Assembly: GCA_001464315.1 (NCBI GenBank) | Contig: LNFK01000033.1 | Span: 1 to 64,000, forward strand | Reading direction: 5' to 3' | Origin: Sphingomonadales bacterium Ga0077559 | GTDB taxonomy: Bacteria > Pseudomonadota > Alphaproteobacteria > Sphingomonadales > Sphingomonadaceae | DNA: 64,000 nucleotides | Shown here: positions 52,052 to 61,968 of the stretch, one piece after another | Position numbering within the stretch: position 1 is the stretch's first letter | Layout of the letters: each line of letters starts with the position of its first letter | Translations under genes and position numbers: made by a program | The notes under the pieces: generated by a model | Told to the model about the DNA's origin: nothing | The model's input: the letters and a program-made list of their open reading frames with translations, nothing else | The model's database searches: none

Positions 52052-53023
52052 CTAACCCAGATATCGCGCGTCGAGGCTTGCCTTCGCCGCGCGATATTCG
52101 GCCTCGAGTTGCCCTACAAATTCAGCGACGGTCTGCACTTCCTTGATCGCGCCAATTCCCTGACCCGAACCCCAGATATCCTTCCACGCCTTGGCCTCGC
52201 TATTGCCGCCCGAGCCGAAGTTCATCGTCGAAATATCGCCCTTGGGCAGATTGTTCGGGTCCATGCCCGCCTTCTCAATCGACTGGCGCAGATAATTGCC
52301 GCTGACACCAGTAAATAGGTCGGAATAGACAATGTCCGCGGCCTTCGCCTCGACGATATTGTCTTTGTAACCGTCGACGGCGTTAGCCTCTTTGGTCGCG
52401 ATGAACGCACTGCCGATATAGGCGAGATCCGCCCCCATCGCTTGCGCCGCAAGCACCGAAGCACCATGTGCGATCGATCCCGACAGCGCCACCGGCCCAT
52501 CAAACCATTCGCGGATTTCGCGCATCAACGCGAAAGGCGAAGTCACGCCCGCATGCCCGCCAGCGCCCGCTGCGACCGGAATAAGGCCATCGGCGCCCTT
52601 CTCGATTGCCTTATGCGCGAAACGGTCATTAATGACATCGTGTAGCACAATCCCGCCCCAGCTATGCACCGCATCGTTCAACTCGACCTGAGCACCCAAT
52701 GAGGTAATCGTAATCGGCACCTGCCATTTGGCGCAGGTCGCGATATCTTCCTGCAAGCGATTGTTCGATTTGTGCACGATCTGGTTGACCGCATAAGGCG
52801 CGGCAGGCCGGTCGGGATGCTCGCGATTATGCGCGGCGAGTTCCTCGGTAATCTGGTGCAGCCATTCATCGAGCTGCGCCTGAGGCCGCGCATTGAGCGC
52901 CGGGAACGAGCCGACGACGCCCGCCTTGCACTGCGCAATGACGAGTTCGGGACCCGAGACGATGAACAAGGGCGAGCCGATCACCGGTAAACGTAGTTTG
53001 TCGAAAATTGCCGGAAGGGTCAT
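52052..53023 (-). CDS. NAD(P)H-dependent flavin oxidoreductase (nitronate monooxygenase family)
   Basis: LPVIGSPLFIVSGPELVIAQCKAGVVGSFPALNARP; GADGLIPVAAGAGGHAG; ALSGSIAHGASVLAAQAMGADLAYIGSAF. Confidence 0.9.
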   Translation of the reverse strand: MTLPAIFDKLRLPVIGSPLFIVSGPELVIAQCKAGVVGSFPALNARPQAQLDEWLHQITEELAAHNREHPDRPAAPYAVNQIVHKSNNRLQEDIATCAKWQVPITITSLGAQVELNDAVHSWGGIVLHDVINDRFAHKAIEKGADGLIPVAAGAGGHAGVTSPFALMREIREWFDGPVALSGSIAHGASVLAAQAMGADLAYIGSAFIATKEANAVDGYKDNIVEAKAADIVYSDLFTGVSGNYLRQSIEKAGMDPNNLPKGDISTMNFGSGGNSEAKAWKDIWGSGQGIGAIKEVQTVAEFVGQLEAEYRAAKASLDARYLG

Positions 53024-53119
53024 GCGTCGAATCCTCTCTTAATTGCGCGTTTAAACGCGGTTAGCCACAGCACGAACCGGCTGTCAAACTGCGCGCAACT
53101 GTTTAGCTTTGCCGTAAGG

Positions 53120-53392
53120 TCACTTTGTCGGCTTCAGATATTTGTCAAACCAGTCAACCGTCCTTTTCAGCGAATCGAGCTGATTCTCCTTCTTGCGGAA
53201 ACCGTGGCCCTCGGCTGAGTAATATATGGTTTCGACCAGATTGCCCTTGGCTTTCAAAATGCCGTGAACCTCCTGCGCCTGACCGCGCGGCACGCGGATG
53301 TCATTTTCACCCTGGATGGTGAGCAACGACAAGTGGTCGGCGCGCGCGATTTGTTCGAAGCAACGGTCAAGAGCGGAACAAGGCCCCTTCAA
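53120..53392 (-). pseudogene. Remnant of an S9 prolyl-oligopeptidase-like serine peptidase (C-terminal fragment only)
   Basis: LLTIQGENDIRVPRGQAQEVHGILKAKGNLVETIYYSAEGHGFRKKENQLDSLKRTVDWFDKYLKP: typical S9 C-terminus with Asp and His regions, but no nucleophile-Ser region. Confidence 0.7.
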
Positions 53393-54045
53393 ACGTCCAG
53401 ATTGCTCACCCGCCTCAATTCCGACCTTAGCCGTTCCTCATCAAATGCGTGTTGCGCGAACTTGCCGCCGCGCTCTACCCAAAACAGGAACAGGTGCGCG
53501 GACCAGCGGTTGGGGTTGGGTTGCATCCGGCCGTGGCGCAGGTCCATTCCGCGATACAGCACTGCGTCGCCGGGCTGCATTGCGACCGCGGAATAGGCTT
53601 CGTCGCCAAAATCATCGAAACAAGGCCCCTCTTCGGTAACACGTGTGGAGCCCACTTCGAGCGGCCATGGTACGTCATCGCTGTACGCAAGCGTGAGGGA
53701 AACGCTATGCTCGCACGACGGGCGGTCTGAATGTACGCGGCAAATATCGTCCTTGTGATAGATGCGGAAATAGTCGTAGCTGGGCAAGACATCCGCGCCG
53801 GTGAGATCGCTGATGATCGGCGTCATGCCCCACAGGAACGTCGTAAGCGGCCGGTAGAAATGTCCTGAAATATCGATCGTTTGCTGCTTGGAAAGCGGGT
53901 GCATTTTGGCGAAATTCTCGAACGATTTGCCTGACGCCTGCAGGTCCATCTGTATCTGTTTGAACAACATTGCAGCAACTTCCGAAGGTATGAGACCCCT
54001 GATCGTTGCATATCCGTCTTTTTTATAGTCGCCTTCGATTCGCAT
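53389..54045 (-). CDS. 2OG-Fe(II) oxygenase-like protein
   Basis: DYFRIYHKDDICRVHSDRPSCEHSVSLTLAYSDDVPWPLEV...VAMQPGDAVLYRGMDLRHGRMQPNPNRWSAHLFLFWV: HxD...H...R layout. Confidence 0.7.
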   Translation of the reverse strand: MRIEGDYKKDGYATIRGLIPSEVAAMLFKQIQMDLQASGKSFENFAKMHPLSKQQTIDISGHFYRPLTTFLWGMTPIISDLTGADVLPSYDYFRIYHKDDICRVHSDRPSCEHSVSLTLAYSDDVPWPLEVGSTRVTEEGPCFDDFGDEAYSAVAMQPGDAVLYRGMDLRHGRMQPNPNRWSAHLFLFWVERGGKFAQHAFDEERLRSELRRVSNLDV

Positions 54046-54092
54046 GCGATTTTCTATCTCGTTTTTGACTAATCACAAGCGCAGCGGAAATT

Positions 54093-55763
54093 TTACGCCC
54101 CGTTTGCCGCGCTCAATATCGCGCGGACGCTGGCTGTCGCCACATCGCGGCTGATGCCGACACCGAACAATATTGGCCCCTCGCCTACCCGGCATTCGAC
54201 ATAGGCGGCGGCGCGCGCGTCGGTACCGTGGCCGATGGCATGCTCGCTATAGTCGATGATGTCGAGCGGGCCACTGAGCGCGTGTTCGAGCGCATTAGCA
54301 AGGCTTGAAATCAGGCCATTGCCACGCCCGCTCACGCTTTGTTCGACACCGGCGATGCGGATTTTGCCGACGAAGATACGCTCGTCTTGCGCCTGTCGGC
54401 ACTGGCTTTCCTGAAAGTCGATGAGGCGGAAACGGCCCTCGCCTTTTAGGTGATAGTGTTTCTCGAACGCTTCCCAGATGTCGGCGCTGGTGAGTTCACG
54501 GCCTGTGGTGTCGGACAGTTCCTGCACGGTGGTGGAGAAATTCGCCTGCATCCGTTTGGGCAGTTTCAGGCCGTGGTCTTGCTCGATCACCCAGGCGACA
54601 CCGCCCTTGCCGCTCTGCGAATTGACTCGAATGACCGCTTCGTAAGACCGTCCCAGATCGGCGGGGTCTATCGGCAAATAGGGCACGCGCCAGATTTCGT
54701 CATTCTGCAACGCGTTTGCGGCAAAGCCCTTCTTGATAGCGTCCTGATGCGACCCGGAAAACGCTGTGAACACCAATTCGCCTGCATAAGGGTGACGCGG
54801 GTGGACGGGGAGCTGGTTGCAATATTCGACGGTTTGGATGACTTCGTCGATGTTGCTGAAATCGAGGCCGGGGTGCAGCCCTTGCGTGTACATGTTGAGC
54901 GCCAGCGTTACAAGGTCGACATTCCCGGTTCGCTCGCCATTACCGAACAGGCAGCCTTCGATCCGGTCGGCGCCTGCGAGCAGGCCAAGCTCAGCCGCTG
55001 CGATGCCGCTGCCGCGGTCGTTGTGCGGGTGGAGCGAGATGACGACGCTGTCACGAGAGCTGATATGTTTGCACATCCATTCTATCTGATCGGCATAGAT
55101 GTTGGGCATCGCGGCTTCGATCGTGGCCGGAAGATTGAGGATGAGGGGCTTGGTTGGCGTGGGTTTCAGCACTTCCATCACCCCTTCGCACACCTCAAGG
55201 CTGAATTCGAGTTCGGCGGTGGAGAAAGTTTCGGGGGAATATTCGAAATGCCAGTCGGTTTCAGGGAAACGCGCCGCCTGTTCGGCGAGGATTTGCGCGC
55301 CTTCGACGGCGATGGCCTTAACGCCCGGTTTGTCGAGCTTGAATACGATATCGCGCCACGCTGGCGACACCGCATTGTAGAGATGGACGATGGCGCGCGG
55401 TGCACCAGCCATGCTCTCGAAGGTTTTCTCGATCAGGTCGCGGCGGGACTGTGTGAGGCTCTGGATCGTCACGTCATCGGGGATGCGGCCGCTGTCGACA
55501 AGGTTATGAATGAAGTCGAAATCGGTCGCGCCGCTGCTCGGGAAGCCGACCTCGATTTCCTTGATGCCAACCTTGATCAGCAGGTCGAAAAAGCGGTTCT
55601 TCTTCTCCGCCCCCATCGGGTCGATCAACGCCTGGTTGCCGTCACGCAGATCGGTCGAGAGCCAGCGCGGGGGCTTGGTGATGGTGCGTGTCGGCCACGC
55701 GCGGTCTGGCAAGTCAACCTGCGGGAACGCAAGGTATTTTCGAGATGGATCGGTGAGCATCAT
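54093..55763 (-). CDS. leuA: 2-isopropylmalate synthase (long form)
   Basis: [88 protein letters not shown]. Confidence 0.97.
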   Translation of the reverse strand: MMLTDPSRKYLAFPQVDLPDRAWPTRTITKPPRWLSTDLRDGNQALIDPMGAEKKNRFFDLLIKVGIKEIEVGFPSSGATDFDFIHNLVDSGRIPDDVTIQSLTQSRRDLIEKTFESMAGAPRAIVHLYNAVSPAWRDIVFKLDKPGVKAIAVEGAQILAEQAARFPETDWHFEYSPETFSTAELEFSLEVCEGVMEVLKPTPTKPLILNLPATIEAAMPNIYADQIEWMCKHISSRDSVVISLHPHNDRGSGIAAAELGLLAGADRIEGCLFGNGERTGNVDLVTLALNMYTQGLHPGLDFSNIDEVIQTVEYCNQLPVHPRHPYAGELVFTAFSGSHQDAIKKGFAANALQNDEIWRVPYLPIDPADLGRSYEAVIRVNSQSGKGGVAWVIEQDHGLKLPKRMQANFSTTVQELSDTTGRELTSADIWEAFEKHYHLKGEGRFRLIDFQESQCRQAQDERIFVGKIRIAGVEQSVSGRGNGLISSLANALEHALSGPLDIIDYSEHAIGHGTDARAAAYVECRVGEGPILFGVGISRDVATASVRAILSAANGA

Positions 55764-55812
55764 GGTCAGTTTACAACTTCGCTATGGCACGCTTTTGAGC
55801 GGGCTTTGGGGT

Positions 55813-55931
55813 CTATGTCGGTGGTTGGTACCCCTTAGGCGGGTGATCCGGCGCATGGCCGAACAAAAACGCACGCCTAAGGGCGTGTAAGTCGTAGGAG
55901 GAGCGATAAGGCGCGATCACGTGACATTATA
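55813..55931 (-). promoter_or_regulatory. leuA leader region: TATAAT-like box, structured 5' UTR, possible leader ORF
   Basis: Minus strand TATAAT (55926-55931); hairpin CACGCC-CTTA-GGCGTG-CGTTTTTG (55865-55887); 10-nt complementary segments at 55832-55841 and 55874-55883; 35-codon GTG ORF 55920..55813. Confidence 0.4.
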
Positions 55932-56019
55932 TTGCGTCGTTAGCGCTATCTGGCGACATTCGTCCAGCTTTAATTTGCTACAGCGCTTATTTCGTTGCTT
56001 GCCAGATCAGGTCGCACTC

Positions 56020-56331
56020 CTAGTCGATAGCATCGAAATTGGCCCCGCTGTGCACCGGATCGCGATTATTGAGCAGCGGGAACGGCCGGTCGTGCGACAG
56101 AGTTTTGCGCAAAGCACCGATCAACAGATGCAACCGCCCGATGGGGTCGCTTCGGCTGGATAGTTTGAACCTCCGGCGATCTGCATCGGTCAAAAATGTG
56201 GCCCCGCGATAAATCAGCGAACCATTGATGCTTGCTGCTGTGGTGCCGTCGCCGAACATCATGCCCAATGAGGAAAAGTCCAGGCCCGAAAATAGCGCCT
56301 GCAACTCCCTCCCGTCACTGGTACAAAGCAC
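56020..56331 (-). CDS. Uncharacterised ORF, 103 aa, uncertain to be coding
   Basis: Isolated ORF in the leuA-kup gap; no recognised motif. Confidence 0.3.
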   Translation of the reverse strand: MLCTSDGRELQALFSGLDFSSLGMMFGDGTTAASINGSLIYRGATFLTDADRRRFKLSSRSDPIGRLHLLIGALRKTLSHDRPFPLLNNRDPVHSGANFDAID

Positions 56332-56449
56332 GTAAAGAGGGACCGTTACGATACCCAGACAAAGTTCTATTTTTGTTCTTATTGCTTCAAGATAGAAATT
56401 TCACCACCGATGTTTGAACTAAATCAAACGGCGGATGCAAATGCCACGA

Positions 56450-58387
56450 TCAAATTTCCACCTGGCTGCCTAATTCAACCACACGGTTGCTGGGCAGTTT
56501 GAAAAATTCCATCGCATTTGCCGCGTTACGCAACATCCAAGCAAACGTCTTTTCTCGCCAAATTGCCATGCCGGGAATTTTTGACGCGATCAGAGTCTGC
56601 CGCGACAGGAAGAAACTGGTGTGCATCATATCGAATTTTGGACCGCACAGGTCAACTTTGTCGAGCGTTGCTGGCACGTTGGTTTCTTCGAGGAAGCCGA
56701 AGCGCATCTTTACGCGATAAAAGCCTTCACCAAGTTCCTTGCAAACTATCCTGTCTGCCTCATCGACATAAGGCACGTCTTCGATTTGCACCGTCAGAAT
56801 GATAATGCGTTCATGCAGTATTCGGTTGTGTTTTATATTGTGCAGCAGCGCCGAAGGGACACCGCTCGCCGCCGACGCCATGAAGATCGCCGTGCCCGGC
56901 ACGCGCAAAGCACTGTTGGCGGCGGATTTGATGAAAATTTCCATCGGCATTGTGCTTTCCGCCATACGCTCGCGCATCAGCGTCCGTCCCCGCGACCATG
57001 TCGTAAGCAACGTAAAGATAACCAAACCAATCAGTAGCGGGAAATAACCGCCATCTGGAACCTTCAGCAGGTTTGCGCCCAAATATGCCATGTCGACGAT
57101 GATGAAAATCGCCAAAATGGGTAGCGATTTCCACTTTGGCCATTTCCACAACTGGAACAATACAACCGCCAGCAAGCAGGTATCGATGAACATCGCGCCG
57201 GTCACCGCGATGCCATAGGCCGCCGCGAGATTACTTGACGAGCGGAAGAACAGAACAAGCGCAATGACCATGATCATCAGGGCCCAGTTGATGACGGGGA
57301 TATAAATCTGCCCGACGGCTTTTTCGCTGGTGTGGAGGATGCTGAGGCGCGGGATGAAACCCAGTTGGATTGCTTGCTGGGTGAGCGAGAATGCGCCTGA
57401 AATGACCGCTTGGCTGGCAATGATAGTCGCCAGCAACGCAATGATCACCACCGGCAAGCGCACGATGTCGGGGATCATTAGGAAAAACGGGTCTTTAATT
57501 GTGGCAAGAGCCGTCGCCTCATCCATCGAAAGGATCATTGCGCCCTGCCCCATATAGTTGAGCATGAGCGCAGGAAGTACGAAACCCAGCCAACCGAACT
57601 TGATCGGCTTGCGTCCGAAATGCCCCATATCGGCATATAATGCCTCGGCACCAGTGACAGCCAACACAACTGACCCCATCGCGACAAAAGCGCGAAAGCC
57701 GTCGACCCAGAAGAAGTTGATCGCGTTCCACGGGTTCAGTGTTTCAAGGATAATTCCGGGACCTTTGACCAGATGAATGACACCCAGCGTTGCAATGGTC
57801 GAGAAATAGACGAGCATGATCGGCCCGAACAACGCACCGACCTTGGCAGTGCCGCGTGACTGGATCGCGAACAGGCCGACCAATATGCCGATGGCGATCG
57901 GCAGAATCCACGCTTTAAAGCCCGGATGGACATAGCTCAGCCCCTCGGTCGCTGACAGCACCGACATCGCGGGCGTGATCATCGAATCTCCGTAAAACAG
58001 CGCGGTCGCGAACACCCCGAGCATGATAATCGGCGCGGTCCAGCGCTTGCCCTCGGTCTGTCTGTTGATGAGCGCCAACAATGCGAGGCTGCCGCCCTCG
58101 CCCTTGTTGTCTGCGCGCATGATGATCATCACATATTTGAACGTCACCACGATCATCATCGACCAGAACACGAGGCTCAGCACACCATAGATGTGCATCG
58201 GGTCGGGATTGATTGGATGATGCCCGGCAAAGGTTTCGCGGAATGCATAGATCGGGCTGGTCCCGATGTCGCCGAATACGACGCCAATGGCACCTACTGC
58301 CAGCTTGCCAATCGAACCCTGGGCCGCATGGCCGTGGCTTTCTTGATCAGGGCTGTGCCCGAAATCATCTGCTTGAGGTGCGACCAT
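56450..58387 (-). CDS. kup: Kup-type potassium uptake protein
   Basis: [94 protein letters not shown]. Confidence 0.95.
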   Translation of the reverse strand: MVAPQADDFGHSPDQESHGHAAQGSIGKLAVGAIGVVFGDIGTSPIYAFRETFAGHHPINPDPMHIYGVLSLVFWSMMIVVTFKYVMIIMRADNKGEGGSLALLALINRQTEGKRWTAPIIMLGVFATALFYGDSMITPAMSVLSATEGLSYVHPGFKAWILPIAIGILVGLFAIQSRGTAKVGALFGPIMLVYFSTIATLGVIHLVKGPGIILETLNPWNAINFFWVDGFRAFVAMGSVVLAVTGAEALYADMGHFGRKPIKFGWLGFVLPALMLNYMGQGAMILSMDEATALATIKDPFFLMIPDIVRLPVVIIALLATIIASQAVISGAFSLTQQAIQLGFIPRLSILHTSEKAVGQIYIPVINWALMIMVIALVLFFRSSSNLAAAYGIAVTGAMFIDTCLLAVVLFQLWKWPKWKSLPILAIFIIVDMAYLGANLLKVPDGGYFPLLIGLVIFTLLTTWSRGRTLMRERMAESTMPMEIFIKSAANSALRVPGTAIFMASAASGVPSALLHNIKHNRILHERIIILTVQIEDVPYVDEADRIVCKELGEGFYRVKMRFGFLEETNVPATLDKVDLCGPKFDMMHTSFFLSRQTLIASKIPGMAIWREKTFAWMLRNAANAMEFFKLPSNRVVELGSQVEI

Positions 58388-58450
58388 TTAATCCCTCGAT
58401 TTCGGCACGGATCGGACTCGCATTCGCATGAAGCCGGCGCGGGCGATACC

Positions 58451-58499
58451 ATGCCGCTTTAGGCTTAACAACTAAGCAATAAACGCCTAAAGTCGGCAT
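58451..58499. repeat. Imperfect inverted repeat upstream of kup
   Basis: ATGCCGCTTTAGGC (58451-58464)/GCCTAAAGtCGGCAT (58485-58499), one bulge, with nested CTTA-acaac-TAAG. Confidence 0.55.
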
Positions 58500-58514
58500 A
58501 TTTATTATTAAATA

Positions 58515-58626
58515 TCAATTATTTGCTTTGGGAGCGCCGGCGTTCGCCTTGATCTGCGCTTGTAAAGTCTTTGCGTTCGCCAGTTGCGACTCAAGCCGAG
58601 GCTTCCATTTCGCGTTGGGCGTAGCC
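58515..58626 (-). pseudogene. Out-of-frame remnant of the CcmI-like C-terminus
   Basis: Other frame reads ATPNAKWKPRLESQLANAKTLQAQIKANAGAPKANN, the expected type of C-terminal TPR-protein tail. Confidence 0.5.
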
Positions 58627-59121
58627 AGCGACAATGAGGCCGCCAAAATAATATGGCGATGGGTAATTCGGTCGAATCGCCCGTGCCTTATCGAACGCGA
58701 GTTGCGCCGGCAGCGACATCTGGCCGTTGCTGGCAAGCATCAATTGCAGGCCAAGCGCTGACCATAAGTCCGGGTCTTCGGGGTTTTTCTTTAAACCCGC
58801 CTGAATATAGCTCGCCGACAATTTGTAATCGCCCTGCTTGGCGAAACTGTCGGCAGTCACCAGCCAGCGTTTGGCGCCGCCAAAGCTCTGATCCATATCG
58901 GCGCGCATGTCGACCAATTGGATCGCGGCATCTTCCTTCGCCGCCAGCGATTTGGCCGGTGCGGACAGTACCGCCGGACGCCCCTGGAGGGCATAACCGG
59001 TCATTCCGAGCAGAACGGCGGCGGCGGCCACTTGCCAATATCCCTTTTGCAAACGACCAAGCAGCACGAGTCCCGCAAGACTGACCGCTGCCAACAGGCC
59101 AAGCGCAACCCAGCCGCTCAT
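58591..59121 (-). CDS. CcmI/CycH-like TPR cytochrome c biogenesis protein, C-terminus probably frameshifted
   Basis: Membrane N-terminus; GDYKLSASYIQAGLKKNPEDPDLWSALGLQLMLASNGQMSLPAQLAFDKARAIRPNYPSPYYFGGLIVA; last gene of a ccm cluster. Confidence 0.75.
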   Translation of the reverse strand: MSGWVALGLLAAVSLAGLVLLGRLQKGYWQVAAAAVLLGMTGYALQGRPAVLSAPAKSLAAKEDAAIQLVDMRADMDQSFGGAKRWLVTADSFAKQGDYKLSASYIQAGLKKNPEDPDLWSALGLQLMLASNGQMSLPAQLAFDKARAIRPNYPSPYYFGGLIVAGYAQREMEASA

Positions 59122-59522
59122 GCGCGCCTCCTGAACAGGCCGCGCGCCATCCACACCGCAACCAGCAACAGCAGCACCGGAGCAGCCCACAGCAGCAAAC
59201 CGGAGCCTTTCATTTCGGGCTCAAAGCTGACCCATTCGCCGTAACGGCCAATCATCCATTTCCGGATCGTTTCAGGCTTTTCACCCTTGGCGATTTGCTG
59301 GCGAACCTCGGCGCGCATTGTCGCGGCCATCGGCGCGTCACTGTCGGCAATCGACTGTCCCTGACACTGGATACAGCGCAAGCCATGCATCAGGTTGGTG
59401 GCTTCAGCTTCCTTTTTCGGATCGGCCAATTGCTGGTTGGCAAGCTCGGGGATTGGACCGCTGCCTTGCGCGAAGACCGGAGCTGCAACGAGCAAGGTCA
59501 AAATAGTGAAGGCTTGTCTCAT
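59118..59522 (-). CDS. ccmH: Cytochrome c-type biogenesis protein CcmH
   Basis: GLRCIQCQGQSIADSDAPMAATMRAEVRQQIAKGEKPETIRKWMIGRYGEWVSFEP. Confidence 0.95.
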   Translation of the reverse strand: MRQAFTILTLLVAAPVFAQGSGPIPELANQQLADPKKEAEATNLMHGLRCIQCQGQSIADSDAPMAATMRAEVRQQIAKGEKPETIRKWMIGRYGEWVSFEPEMKGSGLLLWAAPVLLLLVAVWMARGLFRRRA

Positions 59523-60061
59523 TTCGCCTCAGCCAATTTTTCGAGAAGCATCGGCACATGCTCTTCGCGAATGTCGCCAATATGTTGGTAGCTAATCTTG
59601 CCATCGCTGCCGATAACATAGGTTTCCGGCACGCCGGATGACCCGAGCATCAACTGAACCGCCATTTCATTGTCAGCACCGATCCGCCGGAACGGGTTGC
59701 CGAATTGGTCTAGAAAAACAGCGACGTCTTCTGGGCGATCACGCACGGCAATAGCATCGATTTCTACGCCTGCCTTTTTGAGCGTTTCAAGATGCGGAGC
59801 CTCGGCTTTGCAGGGGATACACCAGCTTGCAAAAATATTGAGCAGACGCGGCTTGCCGTCGGCCATATCGCTGCTGGCGAGGCCCTGCACCCCTGCCGTG
59901 GCTGGCGCCAGCGCGAATTGCGGCAGTTTTTGCCCGACCATCGCCGAACGAACCAGTTCATCCTTAGGCACGAGCAGTCCGTATATCGCAAGGCCACCGA
60001 TAAAGGCGATGACGGCCAGCGGCAGCCACAGGAGCCAGGGCCGGGTCATTCGCTTGCCCAA
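59519..60061 (-). CDS. DsbE/CcmG thiol:disulfide interchange protein
   Basis: LLNIFASWCIPCKAEAPHLETLKKAGVEIDAIAVRDRPEDVAVFLDQFGNPF; GVPETYVIGSDGKISYQHIG. Confidence 0.94.
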   Translation of the reverse strand: MGKRMTRPWLLWLPLAVIAFIGGLAIYGLLVPKDELVRSAMVGQKLPQFALAPATAGVQGLASSDMADGKPRLLNIFASWCIPCKAEAPHLETLKKAGVEIDAIAVRDRPEDVAVFLDQFGNPFRRIGADNEMAVQLMLGSSGVPETYVIGSDGKISYQHIGDIREEHVPMLLEKLAEAK

Positions 60062-61968
60062 TTATTCTTGGCGGGCTTTCTTGGGCGGCGCAGCATTCGG
60101 CCAAGCAGCGCAATCAAGCCGCCGAGCGCGACTAGCGCGCCGCCGAACCAGATGAATGTGACATAGGGCTTCCACCACAAACGGACCTGCCACTTGCCGG
60201 TGCGTTCATCCGGTTGCGCGAGCACTGCATAGAGTTGCCCGTTCCAGCGGGTTAGCAAGGCCGCCTCGCTGGTCTGCATCTCTGGTTGGAAAAACTGGCG
60301 CGACTGCGGATGAAGCGCAAAAGTTTTGCCGCCCCGGTTGGCGAGCATTTCACCCTGGATGCCGACCCAGTTGTCGCCGATGGCGGGATTGACGTCGTCG
60401 AGCTTCACCGTCCAACCAGCGACCTGCGCGCTTTGGCCCGGCGAAAGCGCAGTCAGCGATTCCTTTGAAAATCCGGATTCGGACGCCATGCCGAACACGC
60501 TCACCGCCAAACCAAAATGCGCGATGACCATGCCATAAATCGGCAACGGTGTGCGCAGCAGGTTGCGGCCTTTAAGCGGAACGAAAGAGGCAACGGCCAG
60601 TGCCAGCGCGAACGCTATCCCCAGTGTAGGGAATATGCCGACGCCCGGGGCGAATTGCCAAACGGCCACGCCGCTCCACAAGATGATCGCGAAAAAGCCG
60701 ACCAGCCAATATTTGTGTCGCGCTATCTCATCGCGCCGCCAGCGCAGCATCGGGCCAAGCAAAAGCGCAAGCATCAGCAGCAGCGCAATCGGCACCGTCG
60801 CCTTGTTGAAATATGGCGGGCCGACCGAAATCTTGTCACCCAAAGCCTCGGCCGCCAGCGGATAGAGCGTGCCAATCAGCACGATACCCAATATGACACT
60901 GAGGAAGATGTTATTGGCGACAATCGCGCCTTCGCGGCTGACCAGTTGGAACGGCTCGCCCTGCCGGACCGTGCCGATGCGCAAAGCGAACAGAACGAAG
61001 GCTGCGCCGGTGTAAACGAGCATTAGCGTGAGGATGAACGCGCCGCGTTCTGGATCGACGGCGAAACTGTGCACGCTGGTCAGGACGCCCGAGCGGACGA
61101 GGAAGGTGCCGGCCATAGACATCGCGAACGCGACGAGCGCGAGCATGATTGTCCAGGCGCGAAGGGCGTTGCGGGTCGCCAGCACGCTGACCGAATGGAG
61201 CAACGCAGTCGCGGCGAGCCATGGCATCAGCGAGGCATTTTCGACGGGGTCCCAGAACCACCAGCCGCCCCAACCTAGCTCGTAATAGGCCCAGTAGCTG
61301 CCTGCGGTGATGCCCAATGTCAGGAATATCCACGCGCCAAGTACCCAGGGCCGCATCGCGCGGGCAAAGGCGGGGCCAACTTGCCGCGTCAGCAGCGCGC
61401 CAACAGCAAACGAGAAGGCGACCGACAATCCGACATAGCCGATATACAATGTCGGCGGGTGGAAGGCCAAGCCGATATCCTGCAGCAGGGGGTTAAGCCC
61501 TGCCCCTTGCGCTGGCGCTGGCACGAGCCGCTCGAACGGATTCGACGAGAATAACAGGAACGCAAAGAAACCGAGCGAAACAACGGCTTGAACGCCTAGC
61601 GTCGCGCCGAGCGTTTTGGCATCAATGCGCTTTTCGAGCAGCGCAATCGCCGCGCCCGATAGCGCCATGACTGTCACCCAGAGCAGCATCGAGCCTTCAT
61701 GATTGCCCCAGGTACCGGCGATCTTGAAGATCGCGGGCTTGTCGATATGGCTGTTGCTCGCCACCAGCAGCACCGACAGGTCGGTGATCCAGAACAGCCA
61801 GATCAGTGCGCAAAAAGAAAACACGCACAATGCGCCCTGCACCATCGCGGCGGGGCGGATCAGGCTGGCAAGCTTGCCGTCGCCGATAAGCGACAGCCCG
61901 CCTGCGAGTTGCAGTAGCGCCATCGCGGCGGCGAGCCATAAGGCGGCCAATCCTGCTTCGGCCATCAT
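60046..61968 (-). CDS. ccmF: Heme lyase CcmF/NrfE family
   Basis: KIAGTWGNHEGSMLLWVTVMA; FHPPTLYIGYVGLSVAFSFAVGAL; YELGWGGWWFWDPVENASLMPWL. Confidence 0.96.
   Translation of the reverse strand: MMAEAGLAALWLAAAMALLQLAGGLSLIGDGKLASLIRPAAMVQGALCVFSFCALIWLFWITDLSVLLVASNSHIDKPAIFKIAGTWGNHEGSMLLWVTVMALSGAAIALLEKRIDAKTLGATLGVQAVVSLGFFAFLLFSSNPFERLVPAPAQGAGLNPLLQDIGLAFHPPTLYIGYVGLSVAFSFAVGALLTRQVGPAFARAMRPWVLGAWIFLTLGITAGSYWAYYELGWGGWWFWDPVENASLMPWLAATALLHSVSVLATRNALRAWTIMLALVAFAMSMAGTFLVRSGVLTSVHSFAVDPERGAFILTLMLVYTGAAFVLFALRIGTVRQGEPFQLVSREGAIVANNIFLSVILGIVLIGTLYPLAAEALGDKISVGPPYFNKATVPIALLLMLALLLGPMLRWRRDEIARHKYWLVGFFAIILWSGVAVWQFAPGVGIFPTLGIAFALALAVASFVPLKGRNLLRTPLPIYGMVIAHFGLAVSVFGMASESGFSKESLTALSPGQSAQVAGWTVKLDDVNPAIGDNWVGIQGEMLANRGGKTFALHPQSRQFFQPEMQTSEAALLTRWNGQLYAVLAQPDERTGKWQVRLWWKPYVTFIWFGGALVALGGLIALLGRMLRRPRKPAKNNWASE

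Noticed and set aside
54450-55838. 462-aa plus-strand ORF antisense to leuA
   Set aside because: It lies opposite a clear leuA gene; long antisense ORFs are expected from codon bias in GC-rich DNA and the translation has no recognisable domain.
56020-56331. 103-aa ORF in the leuA-kup gap as a confident gene
   Set aside because: No motif, no clear SD and no operon context; kept only as a low-confidence feature.
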